Assembly: GCA_905479665.1 (NCBI GenBank) | Contig: CAJQNM010000249.1 | Coordinates: 1-6,781, forward strand | Direction of reading: 5' to 3' | Length of the DNA: 6,781 nt | From: an uncultured Saprospiraceae bacterium | Lineage (GTDB): Bacteria; Bacteroidota; Bacteroidia; Chitinophagales; Saprospiraceae | Shown: positions 1 to 5,234 of the stretch, piece by piece | Numbering within the stretch: position 1 is the first letter of the stretch | Layout of the letters: each line of letters starts with the position of its first letter | Program-made: the position numbers and the translations under genes | The notes under the pieces: model-generated | Seen by the model: only the letters and a program-made list of their open reading frames with translations | Told to the model about the DNA's origin: nothing | The model's database searches: none

Positions 1-14
1 GTTAAGACGATGTT

Positions 15-30
15 TTGATAGTGTTATCAA
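15..30. other. Small hairpin, 6-bp stem
   Basis: TTGATA and TATCAA flank a GTGT tetraloop. The hairpin lies about 50 bp downstream of the membrane-protein stop codon, so it could help end that minus-strand transcript. No clear U-tract follows on either strand and the stem has no GC-rich core, so an intrinsic terminator is not supported. It may be chance. Confidence 0.25.
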
Positions 31-39
31 GCAACGCCT

Positions 40-88
40 AGTATCTGAAATCTAGCATCCAGCATCTCACGTCCAGCATCTACCATCT
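40..88 (-). repeat. Degenerate 7-bp tandem repeat, consensus AGATGCT
   Basis: Read on the minus strand, seven consecutive heptamers keep exact register: AGATGGT, AGATGCT, GGACGTG, AGATGCT, GGATGCT, AGATTTC, AGATACT. The array runs through the last two codons of the membrane-protein gene and contains its TAG stop (80-82), formed across the first two units. The periodicity is read directly from the sequence. Its role is unknown; it may be slippage-derived or a 3'-UTR element. Confidence 0.75.
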
Positions 89-766
89 TTGATCCCGTCT
101 TCGCAACGGAAAATACAGCACCAAATAGAGCACAAACATAATGACCTCCCCGCTGAGAATGTACCAAGGCCAAGGCCCCATCAGATCTGCAATACTGGAC
201 ATGGGTGGCTTGCGACAGGTATACCCATAGTTGGCGTCTAGCACTGCATTGAGCGGGAGCGTACACATTAAATACACCTGGGCAAAAAATACGGCTCGCC
301 AGAAGTCTTTCCAAGTGACTCTCAATTCTGAGATAATCACAGCGTACATGGTAAAGGCGATAAGTCCCGCATGCAACATCCAATACCGAAAGTAGAGATA
401 CTGCGGAAATCCCTCCACAAGATCCGGTGTGATGACCGCCTGGAGGGTACCTGCCAAGATTAGAAAGTATAAAACCGCAATCCAGTCTCTCGATTTTCGC
501 CAAAAGGCAATCGGTAGAAAAAAACAGATGATCCGGCAGAGATGCAAAGGAAGATCCTCGCTTACATCAATTGTACCACGCCAACAACCCAAGATCAAAT
601 CCCTCAACACCATCATAGGGATGAGCAGGCTGAGTGCAAATCCGAGACGGAAACGCCAAGCTTTGCTTCGATTTCGCCCCAAACGGACGAGCACAAATAC
701 CAGTAGCGCAAAGAACACCAAGGGGGTGAAATGCTGCCAGCCAAATGCAGAAAATTGACTTACCAT
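80..766 (-). CDS. TIGR02206/YwaF-type integral membrane protein
   Basis: This encodes a 228-residue polytopic inner-membrane protein of unknown molecular function. Hydrophobic segments lie at about residues 13-28, 41-60, 75-88, 94-112, 131-147, 158-175 and 200-220, suggesting six or seven transmembrane helices. Family hallmarks visible here are LPLHLC (72-77), the NYGYTCRKP stretch (179-187, resembling the family's NYxxLxxKP) and GPWPWYIL (197-204), followed by a basic C-terminus (RRRDQR). The reading frame is open upstream to 943, but that part overlaps dinB and looks unrelated to the family. ATG at 766, just before the first hydrophobic stretch, gives the usual family length. No strong ribosome-binding site is seen. 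The gene is divergent from dinB, with the starts separated by a 70-bp gap containing an AT palindrome. Family assignment is fairly firm; no substrate or activity is claimed. Confidence 0.85.
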   Translation of the reverse strand: MVSQFSAFGWQHFTPLVFFALLVFVLVRLGRNRSKAWRFRLGFALSLLIPMMVLRDLILGCWRGTIDVSEDLPLHLCRIICFFLPIAFWRKSRDWIAVLYFLILAGTLQAVITPDLVEGFPQYLYFRYWMLHAGLIAFTMYAVIISELRVTWKDFWRAVFFAQVYLMCTLPLNAVLDANYGYTCRKPPMSSIADLMGPWPWYILSGEVIMFVLYLVLYFPLRRRDQRW

Positions 767-795
767 AAGGAGATTAGGAAAAGGATCACGGGATG

Positions 796-807
796 ATATT
801 ATAATAT
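796..807. promoter_or_regulatory. AT palindrome with TATAAT on both strands
   Basis: ATATTATAATAT is a perfect 12-bp palindrome in the 70-bp gap between two divergent genes. It contains a canonical -10 hexamer on each strand (800-805 plus, 798-803 minus) and lies about 30 bp from both start codons, so it is well placed as a shared promoter core. No good -35 TTGACA is visible on either strand, and Bacteroidota sigma factors usually prefer TAnnTTTG, so the assignment is tentative. No LexA-like box is recognised near dinB. Confidence 0.35.
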
Positions 808-836
808 GTTCTGCGACGTCCTCATATTTGCCGGAT

Positions 837-1895
837 ATGCGCAAGATACTGCATATTGACATGGATGCTTTCTTTGCCTCGGTAGAGCAAAGGGACGATC
901 CCGGCTTACGGGGCAAGCCGGTAGTGGTAGGTGGCGAAGGCAAACGATCGGTGGTCGCTGCCGCCAGCTACGAAGCGCGTGAATACGGTGTATTCTCAGC
1001 GATGCCCATGAGTATTGCAAAACAGCGTTGCCGCAATCTGCTCATCGTACCCCATCGATTCAATGTCTACAAGGAAGTCTCGGCCCAAGTCCGTGCAATC
1101 TTTTACCAGCACACCGACATGGTAGAGCCGCTTTCGCTGGATGAAGCTTATCTTGATGTCACGACCAACAAGCACAACATGACCATTGCAACCGACATCG
1201 CCAAGGCAATCAAACAAGAGGTCTTTGAAACAACCCATCTCACCTGCTCGGCCGGAGTATCCATCAATAAATTTATTGCCAAAATTGCCTCCGGGATGAA
1301 TAAGCCCGATGGTCTCACCGTGATCAAGCCAAACCGCATCGACCAGTTTGTCGCCGAGCTGCCCATTGAAAAATTTTATGGAGTGGGCCAGGCGACCGCC
1401 GGCCGTCTCCACGCCCTTGGCATTCAAACCGGCGCTGATTTACGTCATTTTTCGGAGGTAGAACTCGGACACAAGTTTGGCAAAATGGGCCGCTACCTTT
1501 ATCAAGTATGTCGTGGTGTCGATGATCGAGCAGTAAGTGCCGATCGCATTCGAAAATCAGTGAGCGTAGAACGTACGTTTGAAGAAGATCTTACCACAGA
1601 CGAAGAGGTGATGAAAATTCTCGAATTCTTGATCGAGCGACTCACCAATGCCCTGCGTCGTAGTGAAGTTAAGGGCCGAACCATCCAAATAAAGTATCGC
1701 TATCCTGATTTCTCGACCTACACGAGGAGTCGTTCGCTTTCTTACTTTACCGATGATCTAGAAATTATTCGCTCCATGACGAAAGAATTGTTCCTGCAGC
1801 ATGCCGATAGCAGTATAGGTATCCGCTTGCTCGGCGTAGGACTAAGTAACCTTGACACCGAATTGCAAAGTGAACAAACCCAACTCGAATTTTGA
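837..1895 (+). CDS. dinB: DNA polymerase IV (Y-family translesion polymerase)
   Basis: This is a cytoplasmic, error-prone, distributive DNA polymerase that bypasses lesions, typically minor-groove N2-dG adducts. The predicted protein has 352 residues, essentially the length of E. coli DinB (351). The N-terminus MRKILHIDMDAFFASVEQRD carries the first metal ligand Asp8 and the steric-gate Phe13. The catalytic pair is Asp102-Glu103 in SLDEAYLD. A helix-hairpin-helix thumb region follows at about 170-200 (YGVGQATAGRLHALGI), then the little-finger domain (about 240-340). The C-terminal QTQLEF resembles a beta-clamp-binding peptide. An upstream TTG at 828 would add three residues, but ATG at 837 matches the conserved family N-terminus. 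The stop overlaps the next gene by 4 bp (TTGA), suggesting cotranscription and translational coupling. No SOS operator is evident. Identity is near certain; the regulation is not known. Confidence 0.97.
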   Translation: MRKILHIDMDAFFASVEQRDDPGLRGKPVVVGGEGKRSVVAAASYEAREYGVFSAMPMSIAKQRCRNLLIVPHRFNVYKEVSAQVRAIFYQHTDMVEPLSLDEAYLDVTTNKHNMTIATDIAKAIKQEVFETTHLTCSAGVSINKFIAKIASGMNKPDGLTVIKPNRIDQFVAELPIEKFYGVGQATAGRLHALGIQTGADLRHFSEVELGHKFGKMGRYLYQVCRGVDDRAVSADRIRKSVSVERTFEEDLTTDEEVMKILEFLIERLTNALRRSEVKGRTIQIKYRYPDFSTYTRSRSLSYFTDDLEIIRSMTKELFLQHADSSIGIRLLGVGLSNLDTELQSEQTQLEF

Positions 1896-2932
1896 ATACA
1901 TCAGATCAGATAATAGACTCTTGCCGGGCTGCATTTCAATTATTTCTTGACCAGGAGGCAGATGAGGTAGTCCCGATCGCCTCCGGACATATTCACCACT
2001 CTGCCCGCGTGCGTGTCGGCCAGCAAGATTACTTAATGCAGTGCGTCAACGAAAATGTATTTCGCAATATCACTGCCGTGATGCAAAATGCAGATGCTTT
2101 AATTACGCATTTGGTTAATAGCCCAAACTACCCCTATGATGTGGCAACACTCTACCGGACTGCGCAAGGGGAGACATTGGTGCGCAACGACGCAGGTGCC
2201 TGGCGCTGTCAAAAATTCATTGCTGGTCAAGAGCCCGAGCTTGGCAGTGACATCTCCGTCGAGACTGTAGCGTATTCTTTTGGCGTATTCTCGCGGGTAG
2301 CTAGTGAGATGCCCAGTAGCACCTTGGCCGACACTCTGCCCAATTTTCACAATCCCATTTTCCGTCAAAACAACCACCGTATTGCACTCGCAAATGCCAA
2401 CGAAGATCGCATGGCAAAGGCCAGAGATATAAATCAGCGACTTACCGAGTTTGAGTTCTTGGCTGATTCCCTCTCCACCTTTCGTCACTACAATGAGGTG
2501 GCCCACAATGATCCAAAGCCTTCCAATATCCTCGTCGATCACTCGGGAGACCCCTTGGCGATCATTGATTTTGATACCGTGATGCAGGGATCCCGCTACG
2601 ATGACTTTGGTGATTTAGTGCGCAGCCTCTGTGCCACCGCAGAAGAAAATACCGATCCAACAAAAACACCTGTTGAATTTCGAGAAGATGTTTTTAAGGA
2701 AATATACCGCGGCTTTCTGGATGGTCTCAAGCAAGCTGATTCTTCCACCGTAAGGCAATATTTTGTACAAGGCAGCGCCTATATTATTTATGAACAAGCC
2801 CTACGTTTTCTCACCGATTTTCTCAGCGGAAACACCTACTACAAAGTGGAGTATGAGCAACAGAATTTGGTCCGAGCCAACAATCAATTAACGCTATTGG
2901 AATCCATGGATACGATCTTGAAAATCTCGTAG
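1892..2932 (+). CDS. NahK-like APH-fold sugar 1-kinase homologue
   Basis: This 346-residue cytoplasmic protein has the aminoglycoside phosphotransferase/choline kinase fold. An N-terminal nucleotide-binding stretch ASGHIHHSARV (30-40) precedes the AGAWRCQKFI segment (101-110). The catalytic loop is HNDPKPSN (His205, Asp207, Lys209, Asn212), and the metal-binding IIDFDT follows (Asp226, Asp228). RYDDFGDLVRS (235-245) and the tail segments RFLTDFL (305-311) and QNLVRANNQL (324-333) match the pattern remembered for bifidobacterial N-acetylhexosamine 1-kinase NahK. Anomeric phosphorylation of an amino sugar using ATP is therefore the best guess. Other kinase substrates are possible. Translation must begin at TTG (1892) or another non-ATG codon, because the first in-frame ATG is at residue 49, inside conserved sequence. 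The TTGA overlap with dinB suggests coupling. The gene ends inside an 8-bp repeat array. Fold and catalytic residues are clear; substrate is inferred. Confidence 0.8.
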   Translation: MNTSDQIIDSCRAAFQLFLDQEADEVVPIASGHIHHSARVRVGQQDYLMQCVNENVFRNITAVMQNADALITHLVNSPNYPYDVATLYRTAQGETLVRNDAGAWRCQKFIAGQEPELGSDISVETVAYSFGVFSRVASEMPSSTLADTLPNFHNPIFRQNNHRIALANANEDRMAKARDINQRLTEFEFLADSLSTFRHYNEVAHNDPKPSNILVDHSGDPLAIIDFDTVMQGSRYDDFGDLVRSLCATAEENTDPTKTPVEFREDVFKEIYRGFLDGLKQADSSTVRQYFVQGSAYIIYEQALRFLTDFLSGNTYYKVEYEQQNLVRANNQLTLLESMDTILKIS

Positions 2933-2987
2933 TCTAGAAATCTCTCGGAATCTCGAACTCTCGATGTCTCGAAATCTAATGAGTCTA
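2922..2987 (+). repeat. Degenerate 8-bp tandem repeat, consensus AAATCTCG
   Basis: Units of about 8 bp follow one another: AAATCTCG, TAGTCTAG, AAATCTCT, a 2-bp slip, GAATCTCG, AACTCTCG, ATGTCTCG, AAATCTAA, TGAGTCTA. The array begins in the last codons of the kinase gene and runs through the 52-bp convergent gap to the stop of the minus-strand neighbour. It contains both stop codons, TAG at 2930-2932 and CTA (TAG on the minus strand) at 2985-2987. It is not an obvious hairpin terminator. The period is seen directly; origin and function are unknown. Confidence 0.78.
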
Positions 2988-3326
2988 ATTCAATACATCA
3001 TCCCGAAAGATCATCCCCATCTTGGCATCGTAAGAAACCTTAACTTTAAGTTTCACCAGATCCATTTTGTATGGGTGCTTTTGAGCATCGATCAAGAAAA
3101 CCTTGCAACCAATGGCTTCACCCAGTTCAGGATGTTCTTTTCGCCAGCATTTGGCCAGTTCTAAAGTGGTTTCATGGTAGTCTTTGTCCCATTTGCGACC
3201 GAGCATGACCTGCAAATAAATGATGCCATTGCGGTAGGCCATTAATTTGGAAGAAAGTCCATACCCCACCCGATAATACATATCTGTGTTGAAGTAATGT
3301 TTGCGGTTTATTTCTTCAATGCTCAT
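2985..3326 (-). CDS. Small hypothetical protein, 113 residues
   Basis: I do not recognise this family. Starting at ATG 3326 (MSIEEINRKHYFN) the product is a soluble-looking, basic, tyrosine- and lysine-rich protein of 113 residues with no signal peptide or membrane segment. It has no catalytic motif that I know. One cysteine (Cys59) lies in AKCWRKEHPELGE and a second in AIGCKVFL (Cys74). Alternating hydrophobic residues near KVFLID and LVKLKVKVSY suggest beta strands, so a small alpha/beta fold is possible. The frame stays open upstream to 3518, but the extension overlaps the rhodanese gene and starts from its antisense, so it was rejected. The gene is convergent with the kinase and divergent from the rhodanese gene. 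Coding potential rests on frame length, protein-like composition and the lack of a better opposite-strand gene. Confidence 0.65.
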   Translation of the reverse strand: MSIEEINRKHYFNTDMYYRVGYGLSSKLMAYRNGIIYLQVMLGRKWDKDYHETTLELAKCWRKEHPELGEAIGCKVFLIDAQKHPYKMDLVKLKVKVSYDAKMGMIFRDDVLN

Positions 3327-3386
3327 AGTGATTCTTAGGGTGGCAAAAACTGCGCCAAAATAAATGCTGGCGGCAAAGTGAAATTC

Positions 3387-3406
3387 ATATCTTGATATCA
3401 GGATAT
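3387..3406. promoter_or_regulatory. 20-bp near-perfect palindrome, operator candidate
   Basis: ATATCTTGATATCAGGATAT is symmetric except for one mismatched pair (positions 3392/3401), centred on TGATATCA. It sits in the 80-bp divergent gap between the small hypothetical gene and the rhodanese gene, directly before ATG 3407. Placement and symmetry suit a dimeric regulator site, or an RNA hairpin covering the translation start. No regulator gene is adjacent, so the binding protein is unknown and the call is inference. Confidence 0.35.
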
Positions 3407-3817
3407 ATGATTTACCACATGACAACAAGACTTCATTGCCAGACAATCTCAATTCTCTTGGCTTGCTTCGTGGCCCCCATTTGGACCGGTTGTTCCACTG
3501 GTTCAACCACGCTGGCAACCGTTGATGCGGAGGCTTTCAGCCTGATATTGCAAAGGAAAGACATCACCTTGGTTGATCTCCGCACGCCAGAAGAGACGGC
3601 AGAAGGCATGATCGAAGGAGCCACTCAAATGGATTTTCGGGATCCGGCATTTGCCGAAAACTTGCAGGCCTTGCCCCGCGACAAGCCTTACGCGGTCTAT
3701 TGCAAGGGAGGAAGCCGCAGCGGCAAAGCGCTAAACCAAATGAAAGATCTTGGGTTTAAGGAGGTGTACAATTTGGCTGGAGGTTATACTGGCTGGCAGG
3801 ACCTTAAGAAGCAATGA
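3407..3817 (+). CDS. Rhodanese-domain sulfurtransferase, probable lipoprotein
   Basis: This single-domain rhodanese has 136 residues from ATG 3407, or 132 from ATG 3419. The N-terminus has a short positively charged region, a hydrophobic stretch TISILLACFVAPI (13-25) and a lipobox-like WTGC ending at Cys29. Export and lipid anchoring are therefore likely, although Trp is atypical at the -3 position. The rhodanese core includes LVDLRTPEE (55-63), GMIEGATQMDF (67-77), the active-site loop CKGGSR (Cys99 to Arg104) and LAGGYTGW (123-130). The six-residue loop fits a sulfurtransferase that carries sulfane sulfur as a persulfide on Cys99, rather than a Cdc25-like phosphatase. A TTG at 3392 is a further, less likely, start. 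The stop overlaps the desaturase-like gene by ATGA, implying an operon. A 20-bp palindrome lies just upstream. The domain call is firm; physiological sulfur donor and acceptor are unknown. Confidence 0.9.
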   Translation: MIYHMTTRLHCQTISILLACFVAPIWTGCSTGSTTLATVDAEAFSLILQRKDITLVDLRTPEETAEGMIEGATQMDFRDPAFAENLQALPRDKPYAVYCKGGSRSGKALNQMKDLGFKEVYNLAGGYTGWQDLKKQ

Positions 3818-4851
3818 ACGAATATTGGAACATCTTTGTAAATGGGTACAGCGGCTATGCGCGCTACCTTTGGTATGAAATATCCCACCCGTCATTCACC
3901 AATTATTTCTATTGGCTTTTACTGGTTTCTCTTTTCTTCTTCCTCTTGGAATGGCGCTCGCCCTGGAGGAAAGATCAGGCACTATTCCGCAAGGACTTCT
4001 GGTTGGATTTCTTCTACATGTTTTTCAACTTCTTCCTGTTCTCGCTGATTATCTACAATGCAGCCAGTGACTTATTCGTCAATCTTCTCAATAACGGCAT
4101 CCAAAACTTTACGGGATTTGATCTGCAATCTTCAAACCCAATGAACAACTGGCCCATGTGGGCTATTCTCCTGGCCGGTTTCTTAATTCGCGATTTCATC
4201 CAGTGGTGGGTGCATCGCCTACTCCACTACTCCCCTTTCCTCTGGCAGTTTCATAAAGTCCATCATTCTGTCGAAGAAATGGGTTTCGCCGCCCACCTGC
4301 GATTTCACTGGATGGAGACTGTTGTGTATCGCATTGTCGAGTATTTGCCCCTCGCCTTACTTGGCATCGGTCTCTACGATTTTTTTGTCATCCATATTTT
4401 CTCGCTAGCCGTTGGTCACTTCAATCATTCCAACATTTCCGTAAGTGGATACACCACTGCTGGTATTCTTGGCGCCCTCATTGGCATTGTGATCAGCACC
4501 TCAAGTTTTGATATTGAGCTCATCCAGGATCCAGAGTGGTATACCCAATTTGGAATTACCTTAGGCTGCGCTGCGCTTTTCTCCATCCTCCTTGGTCCCA
4601 TCATGCGTAAACTATTCAATAGTCCTGAAATGCATATCTGGCACCATGCCCTCGATCTTCCAAAAACAAAACCCTACGGAATTAATTTCGGCCTCAGCCT
4701 CGCCATCTGGGATTACTTATTTGGCACTGCCCATGTGCCCTACGAAGGCGCTCACATCAAACTCGGTTTTCCGGACCTGGAGAAATTTCCGAGTACGTTT
4801 AAGGATCAAGTGTTGTATGGATGGCGATCTGATGGGAGGAGGTCTTCCTGA
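3814..4851 (+). CDS. Fatty acid hydroxylase/sterol desaturase family protein
   Basis: This is a 345-residue integral membrane protein of the di-iron fatty acid hydroxylase superfamily, which uses O2 to hydroxylate or desaturate lipids. Hydrophobic segments lie at about 31-46, 64-82, 113-126, 178-200, 214-230 and 247-262. The histidine clusters are HRLLH (134-138), HKVHH (147-151), HLRFH (161-165), HFNH (202-205) and HIWHH (274-278), so the metal site appears complete. About 60 residues, partly hydrophobic, separate HFNH from HIWHH. This is more than in short family members and looks like a long Bacteroidota subfamily with extra membrane segments. The start is ATG 3814, overlapping the rhodanese stop, consistent with coupled translation. 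The C-terminus is short and basic. The substrate cannot be told from sequence; sterol itself is unlikely in this type of bacterium, and a fatty acyl, carotenoid or other lipid is more plausible. Confidence 0.92.
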   Translation: MNEYWNIFVNGYSGYARYLWYEISHPSFTNYFYWLLLVSLFFFLLEWRSPWRKDQALFRKDFWLDFFYMFFNFFLFSLIIYNAASDLFVNLLNNGIQNFTGFDLQSSNPMNNWPMWAILLAGFLIRDFIQWWVHRLLHYSPFLWQFHKVHHSVEEMGFAAHLRFHWMETVVYRIVEYLPLALLGIGLYDFFVIHIFSLAVGHFNHSNISVSGYTTAGILGALIGIVISTSSFDIELIQDPEWYTQFGITLGCAALFSILLGPIMRKLFNSPEMHIWHHALDLPKTKPYGINFGLSLAIWDYLFGTAHVPYEGAHIKLGFPDLEKFPSTFKDQVLYGWRSDGRRSS

Positions 4852-4857
4852 GCTCAA

Positions 4858-5024
4858 TTGTCTGAATCAGGATTCTCAGGATGAGAGGATAAACAGGATA
4901 AGCTCGTGCTAAATAAAATACACAATCGATAGATGCTGCACATAGGTCATTAACACATTGAGACCAAAAATTCATCCTTTCAATCAAACACAACCTAAAA
5001 TCAAGGAAATCCTGATTCTGACAA
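4858..5024. repeat. 167-bp inverted-repeat element with CAGGAT repeats
   Basis: The left end TTGTCTGAATCAGGATT (4858-4874) and the right end AATCCTGATTCTGACAA (5008-5024) are inverted repeats matching at 16 of 17 positions. Inside the left end, CAGGAT, CAGGAT, GAGGAT and CAGGAT start at 4868, 4877, 4885 and 4894, a period of 8-9 bp. The AATCAGGAT/CAGGAT style resembles a dispersed repeat I recall from many unrelated bacterial genomes; this is memory and was not searched. The interior (about 4905-5000) has no convincing reading frame. It begins 7 bp after the desaturase stop. No target duplication was identified, so calling it mobile would be speculative. Confidence 0.65.
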
Positions 5025-5040
5025 AAAAGGTAACCCCTAG

Positions 5041-5199
5041 GAGGCTGTTGAAATACTAACTCTGATTCGTTCGAGGCTTCTTTTGCCCGCATACTTCACC
5101 AAAAATACTCGATATAGCTCGGCTATTTCTGCGTTTTTTTTCTCGTCTGCAACCAAAATAAGCTAGCGAGCCAAATCGAACCAGTAATTCAACAGCCTC
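5041..5199. mobile_element. MITE-like element with CTAG target duplication
   Basis: The perfect 12-bp terminal repeats are GAGGCTGTTGAA (5041-5052) and TTCAACAGCCTC (5188-5199). They are bordered by identical CTAG tetranucleotides (5037-5040 and 5200-5203), giving a 15-bp perfect match when the flanks are included. The symmetry continues with mismatches to about 5091 on the left and 5148 on the right, so nearly the whole element can fold into one long hairpin. A central ATAGC-TCG-GCTAT stem (5114-5126) and a run of eight T (5134-5141) lie between the arms. There is no transposase, so mobilisation would need a related full-length insertion sequence elsewhere. The IS family was not assigned. 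It lies between two convergent genes and could act as a transcription terminator. Confidence 0.85.
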
Positions 5200-5234
5200 C
5201 TAGAAACATCTTATCCAAAATCCTTTCCCTGCCA

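Noticed and set aside
27..503. 158-codon minus-strand frame
   Set aside because: It overlaps the membrane-protein gene in another frame, shows no family motif, and its end is just translated repeat array.
767..943. N-terminal extension of the minus-strand membrane protein
   Set aside because: The extension is antisense to dinB, is unlike the family and would bury the divergent gap; ATG at 766 gives the expected protein.
996..1427. 143-codon minus-strand frame inside dinB
   Set aside because: Antisense shadow of a highly conserved polymerase gene.
2099..2542. 147-codon minus-strand frame inside the kinase gene
   Set aside because: Antisense shadow; the plus strand has clear catalytic motifs throughout.
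3327..3518. Upstream extension of the small hypothetical protein
   Set aside because: It overlaps the rhodanese signal-peptide region in antisense and crosses the divergent gap; ATG 3326 is more reasonable.
4592..5092. Frames on both strands through the desaturase 3' end and the repeat elements
   Set aside because: They cross known repeats and the stop of a real gene and have no coherent protein features.
5114..5141. Rho-independent terminator from the ATAGC/GCTAT stem and T8 run
   Set aside because: The stem is only 5 bp and the T-run starts 7 bases after it; it is better explained as the centre of the MITE.
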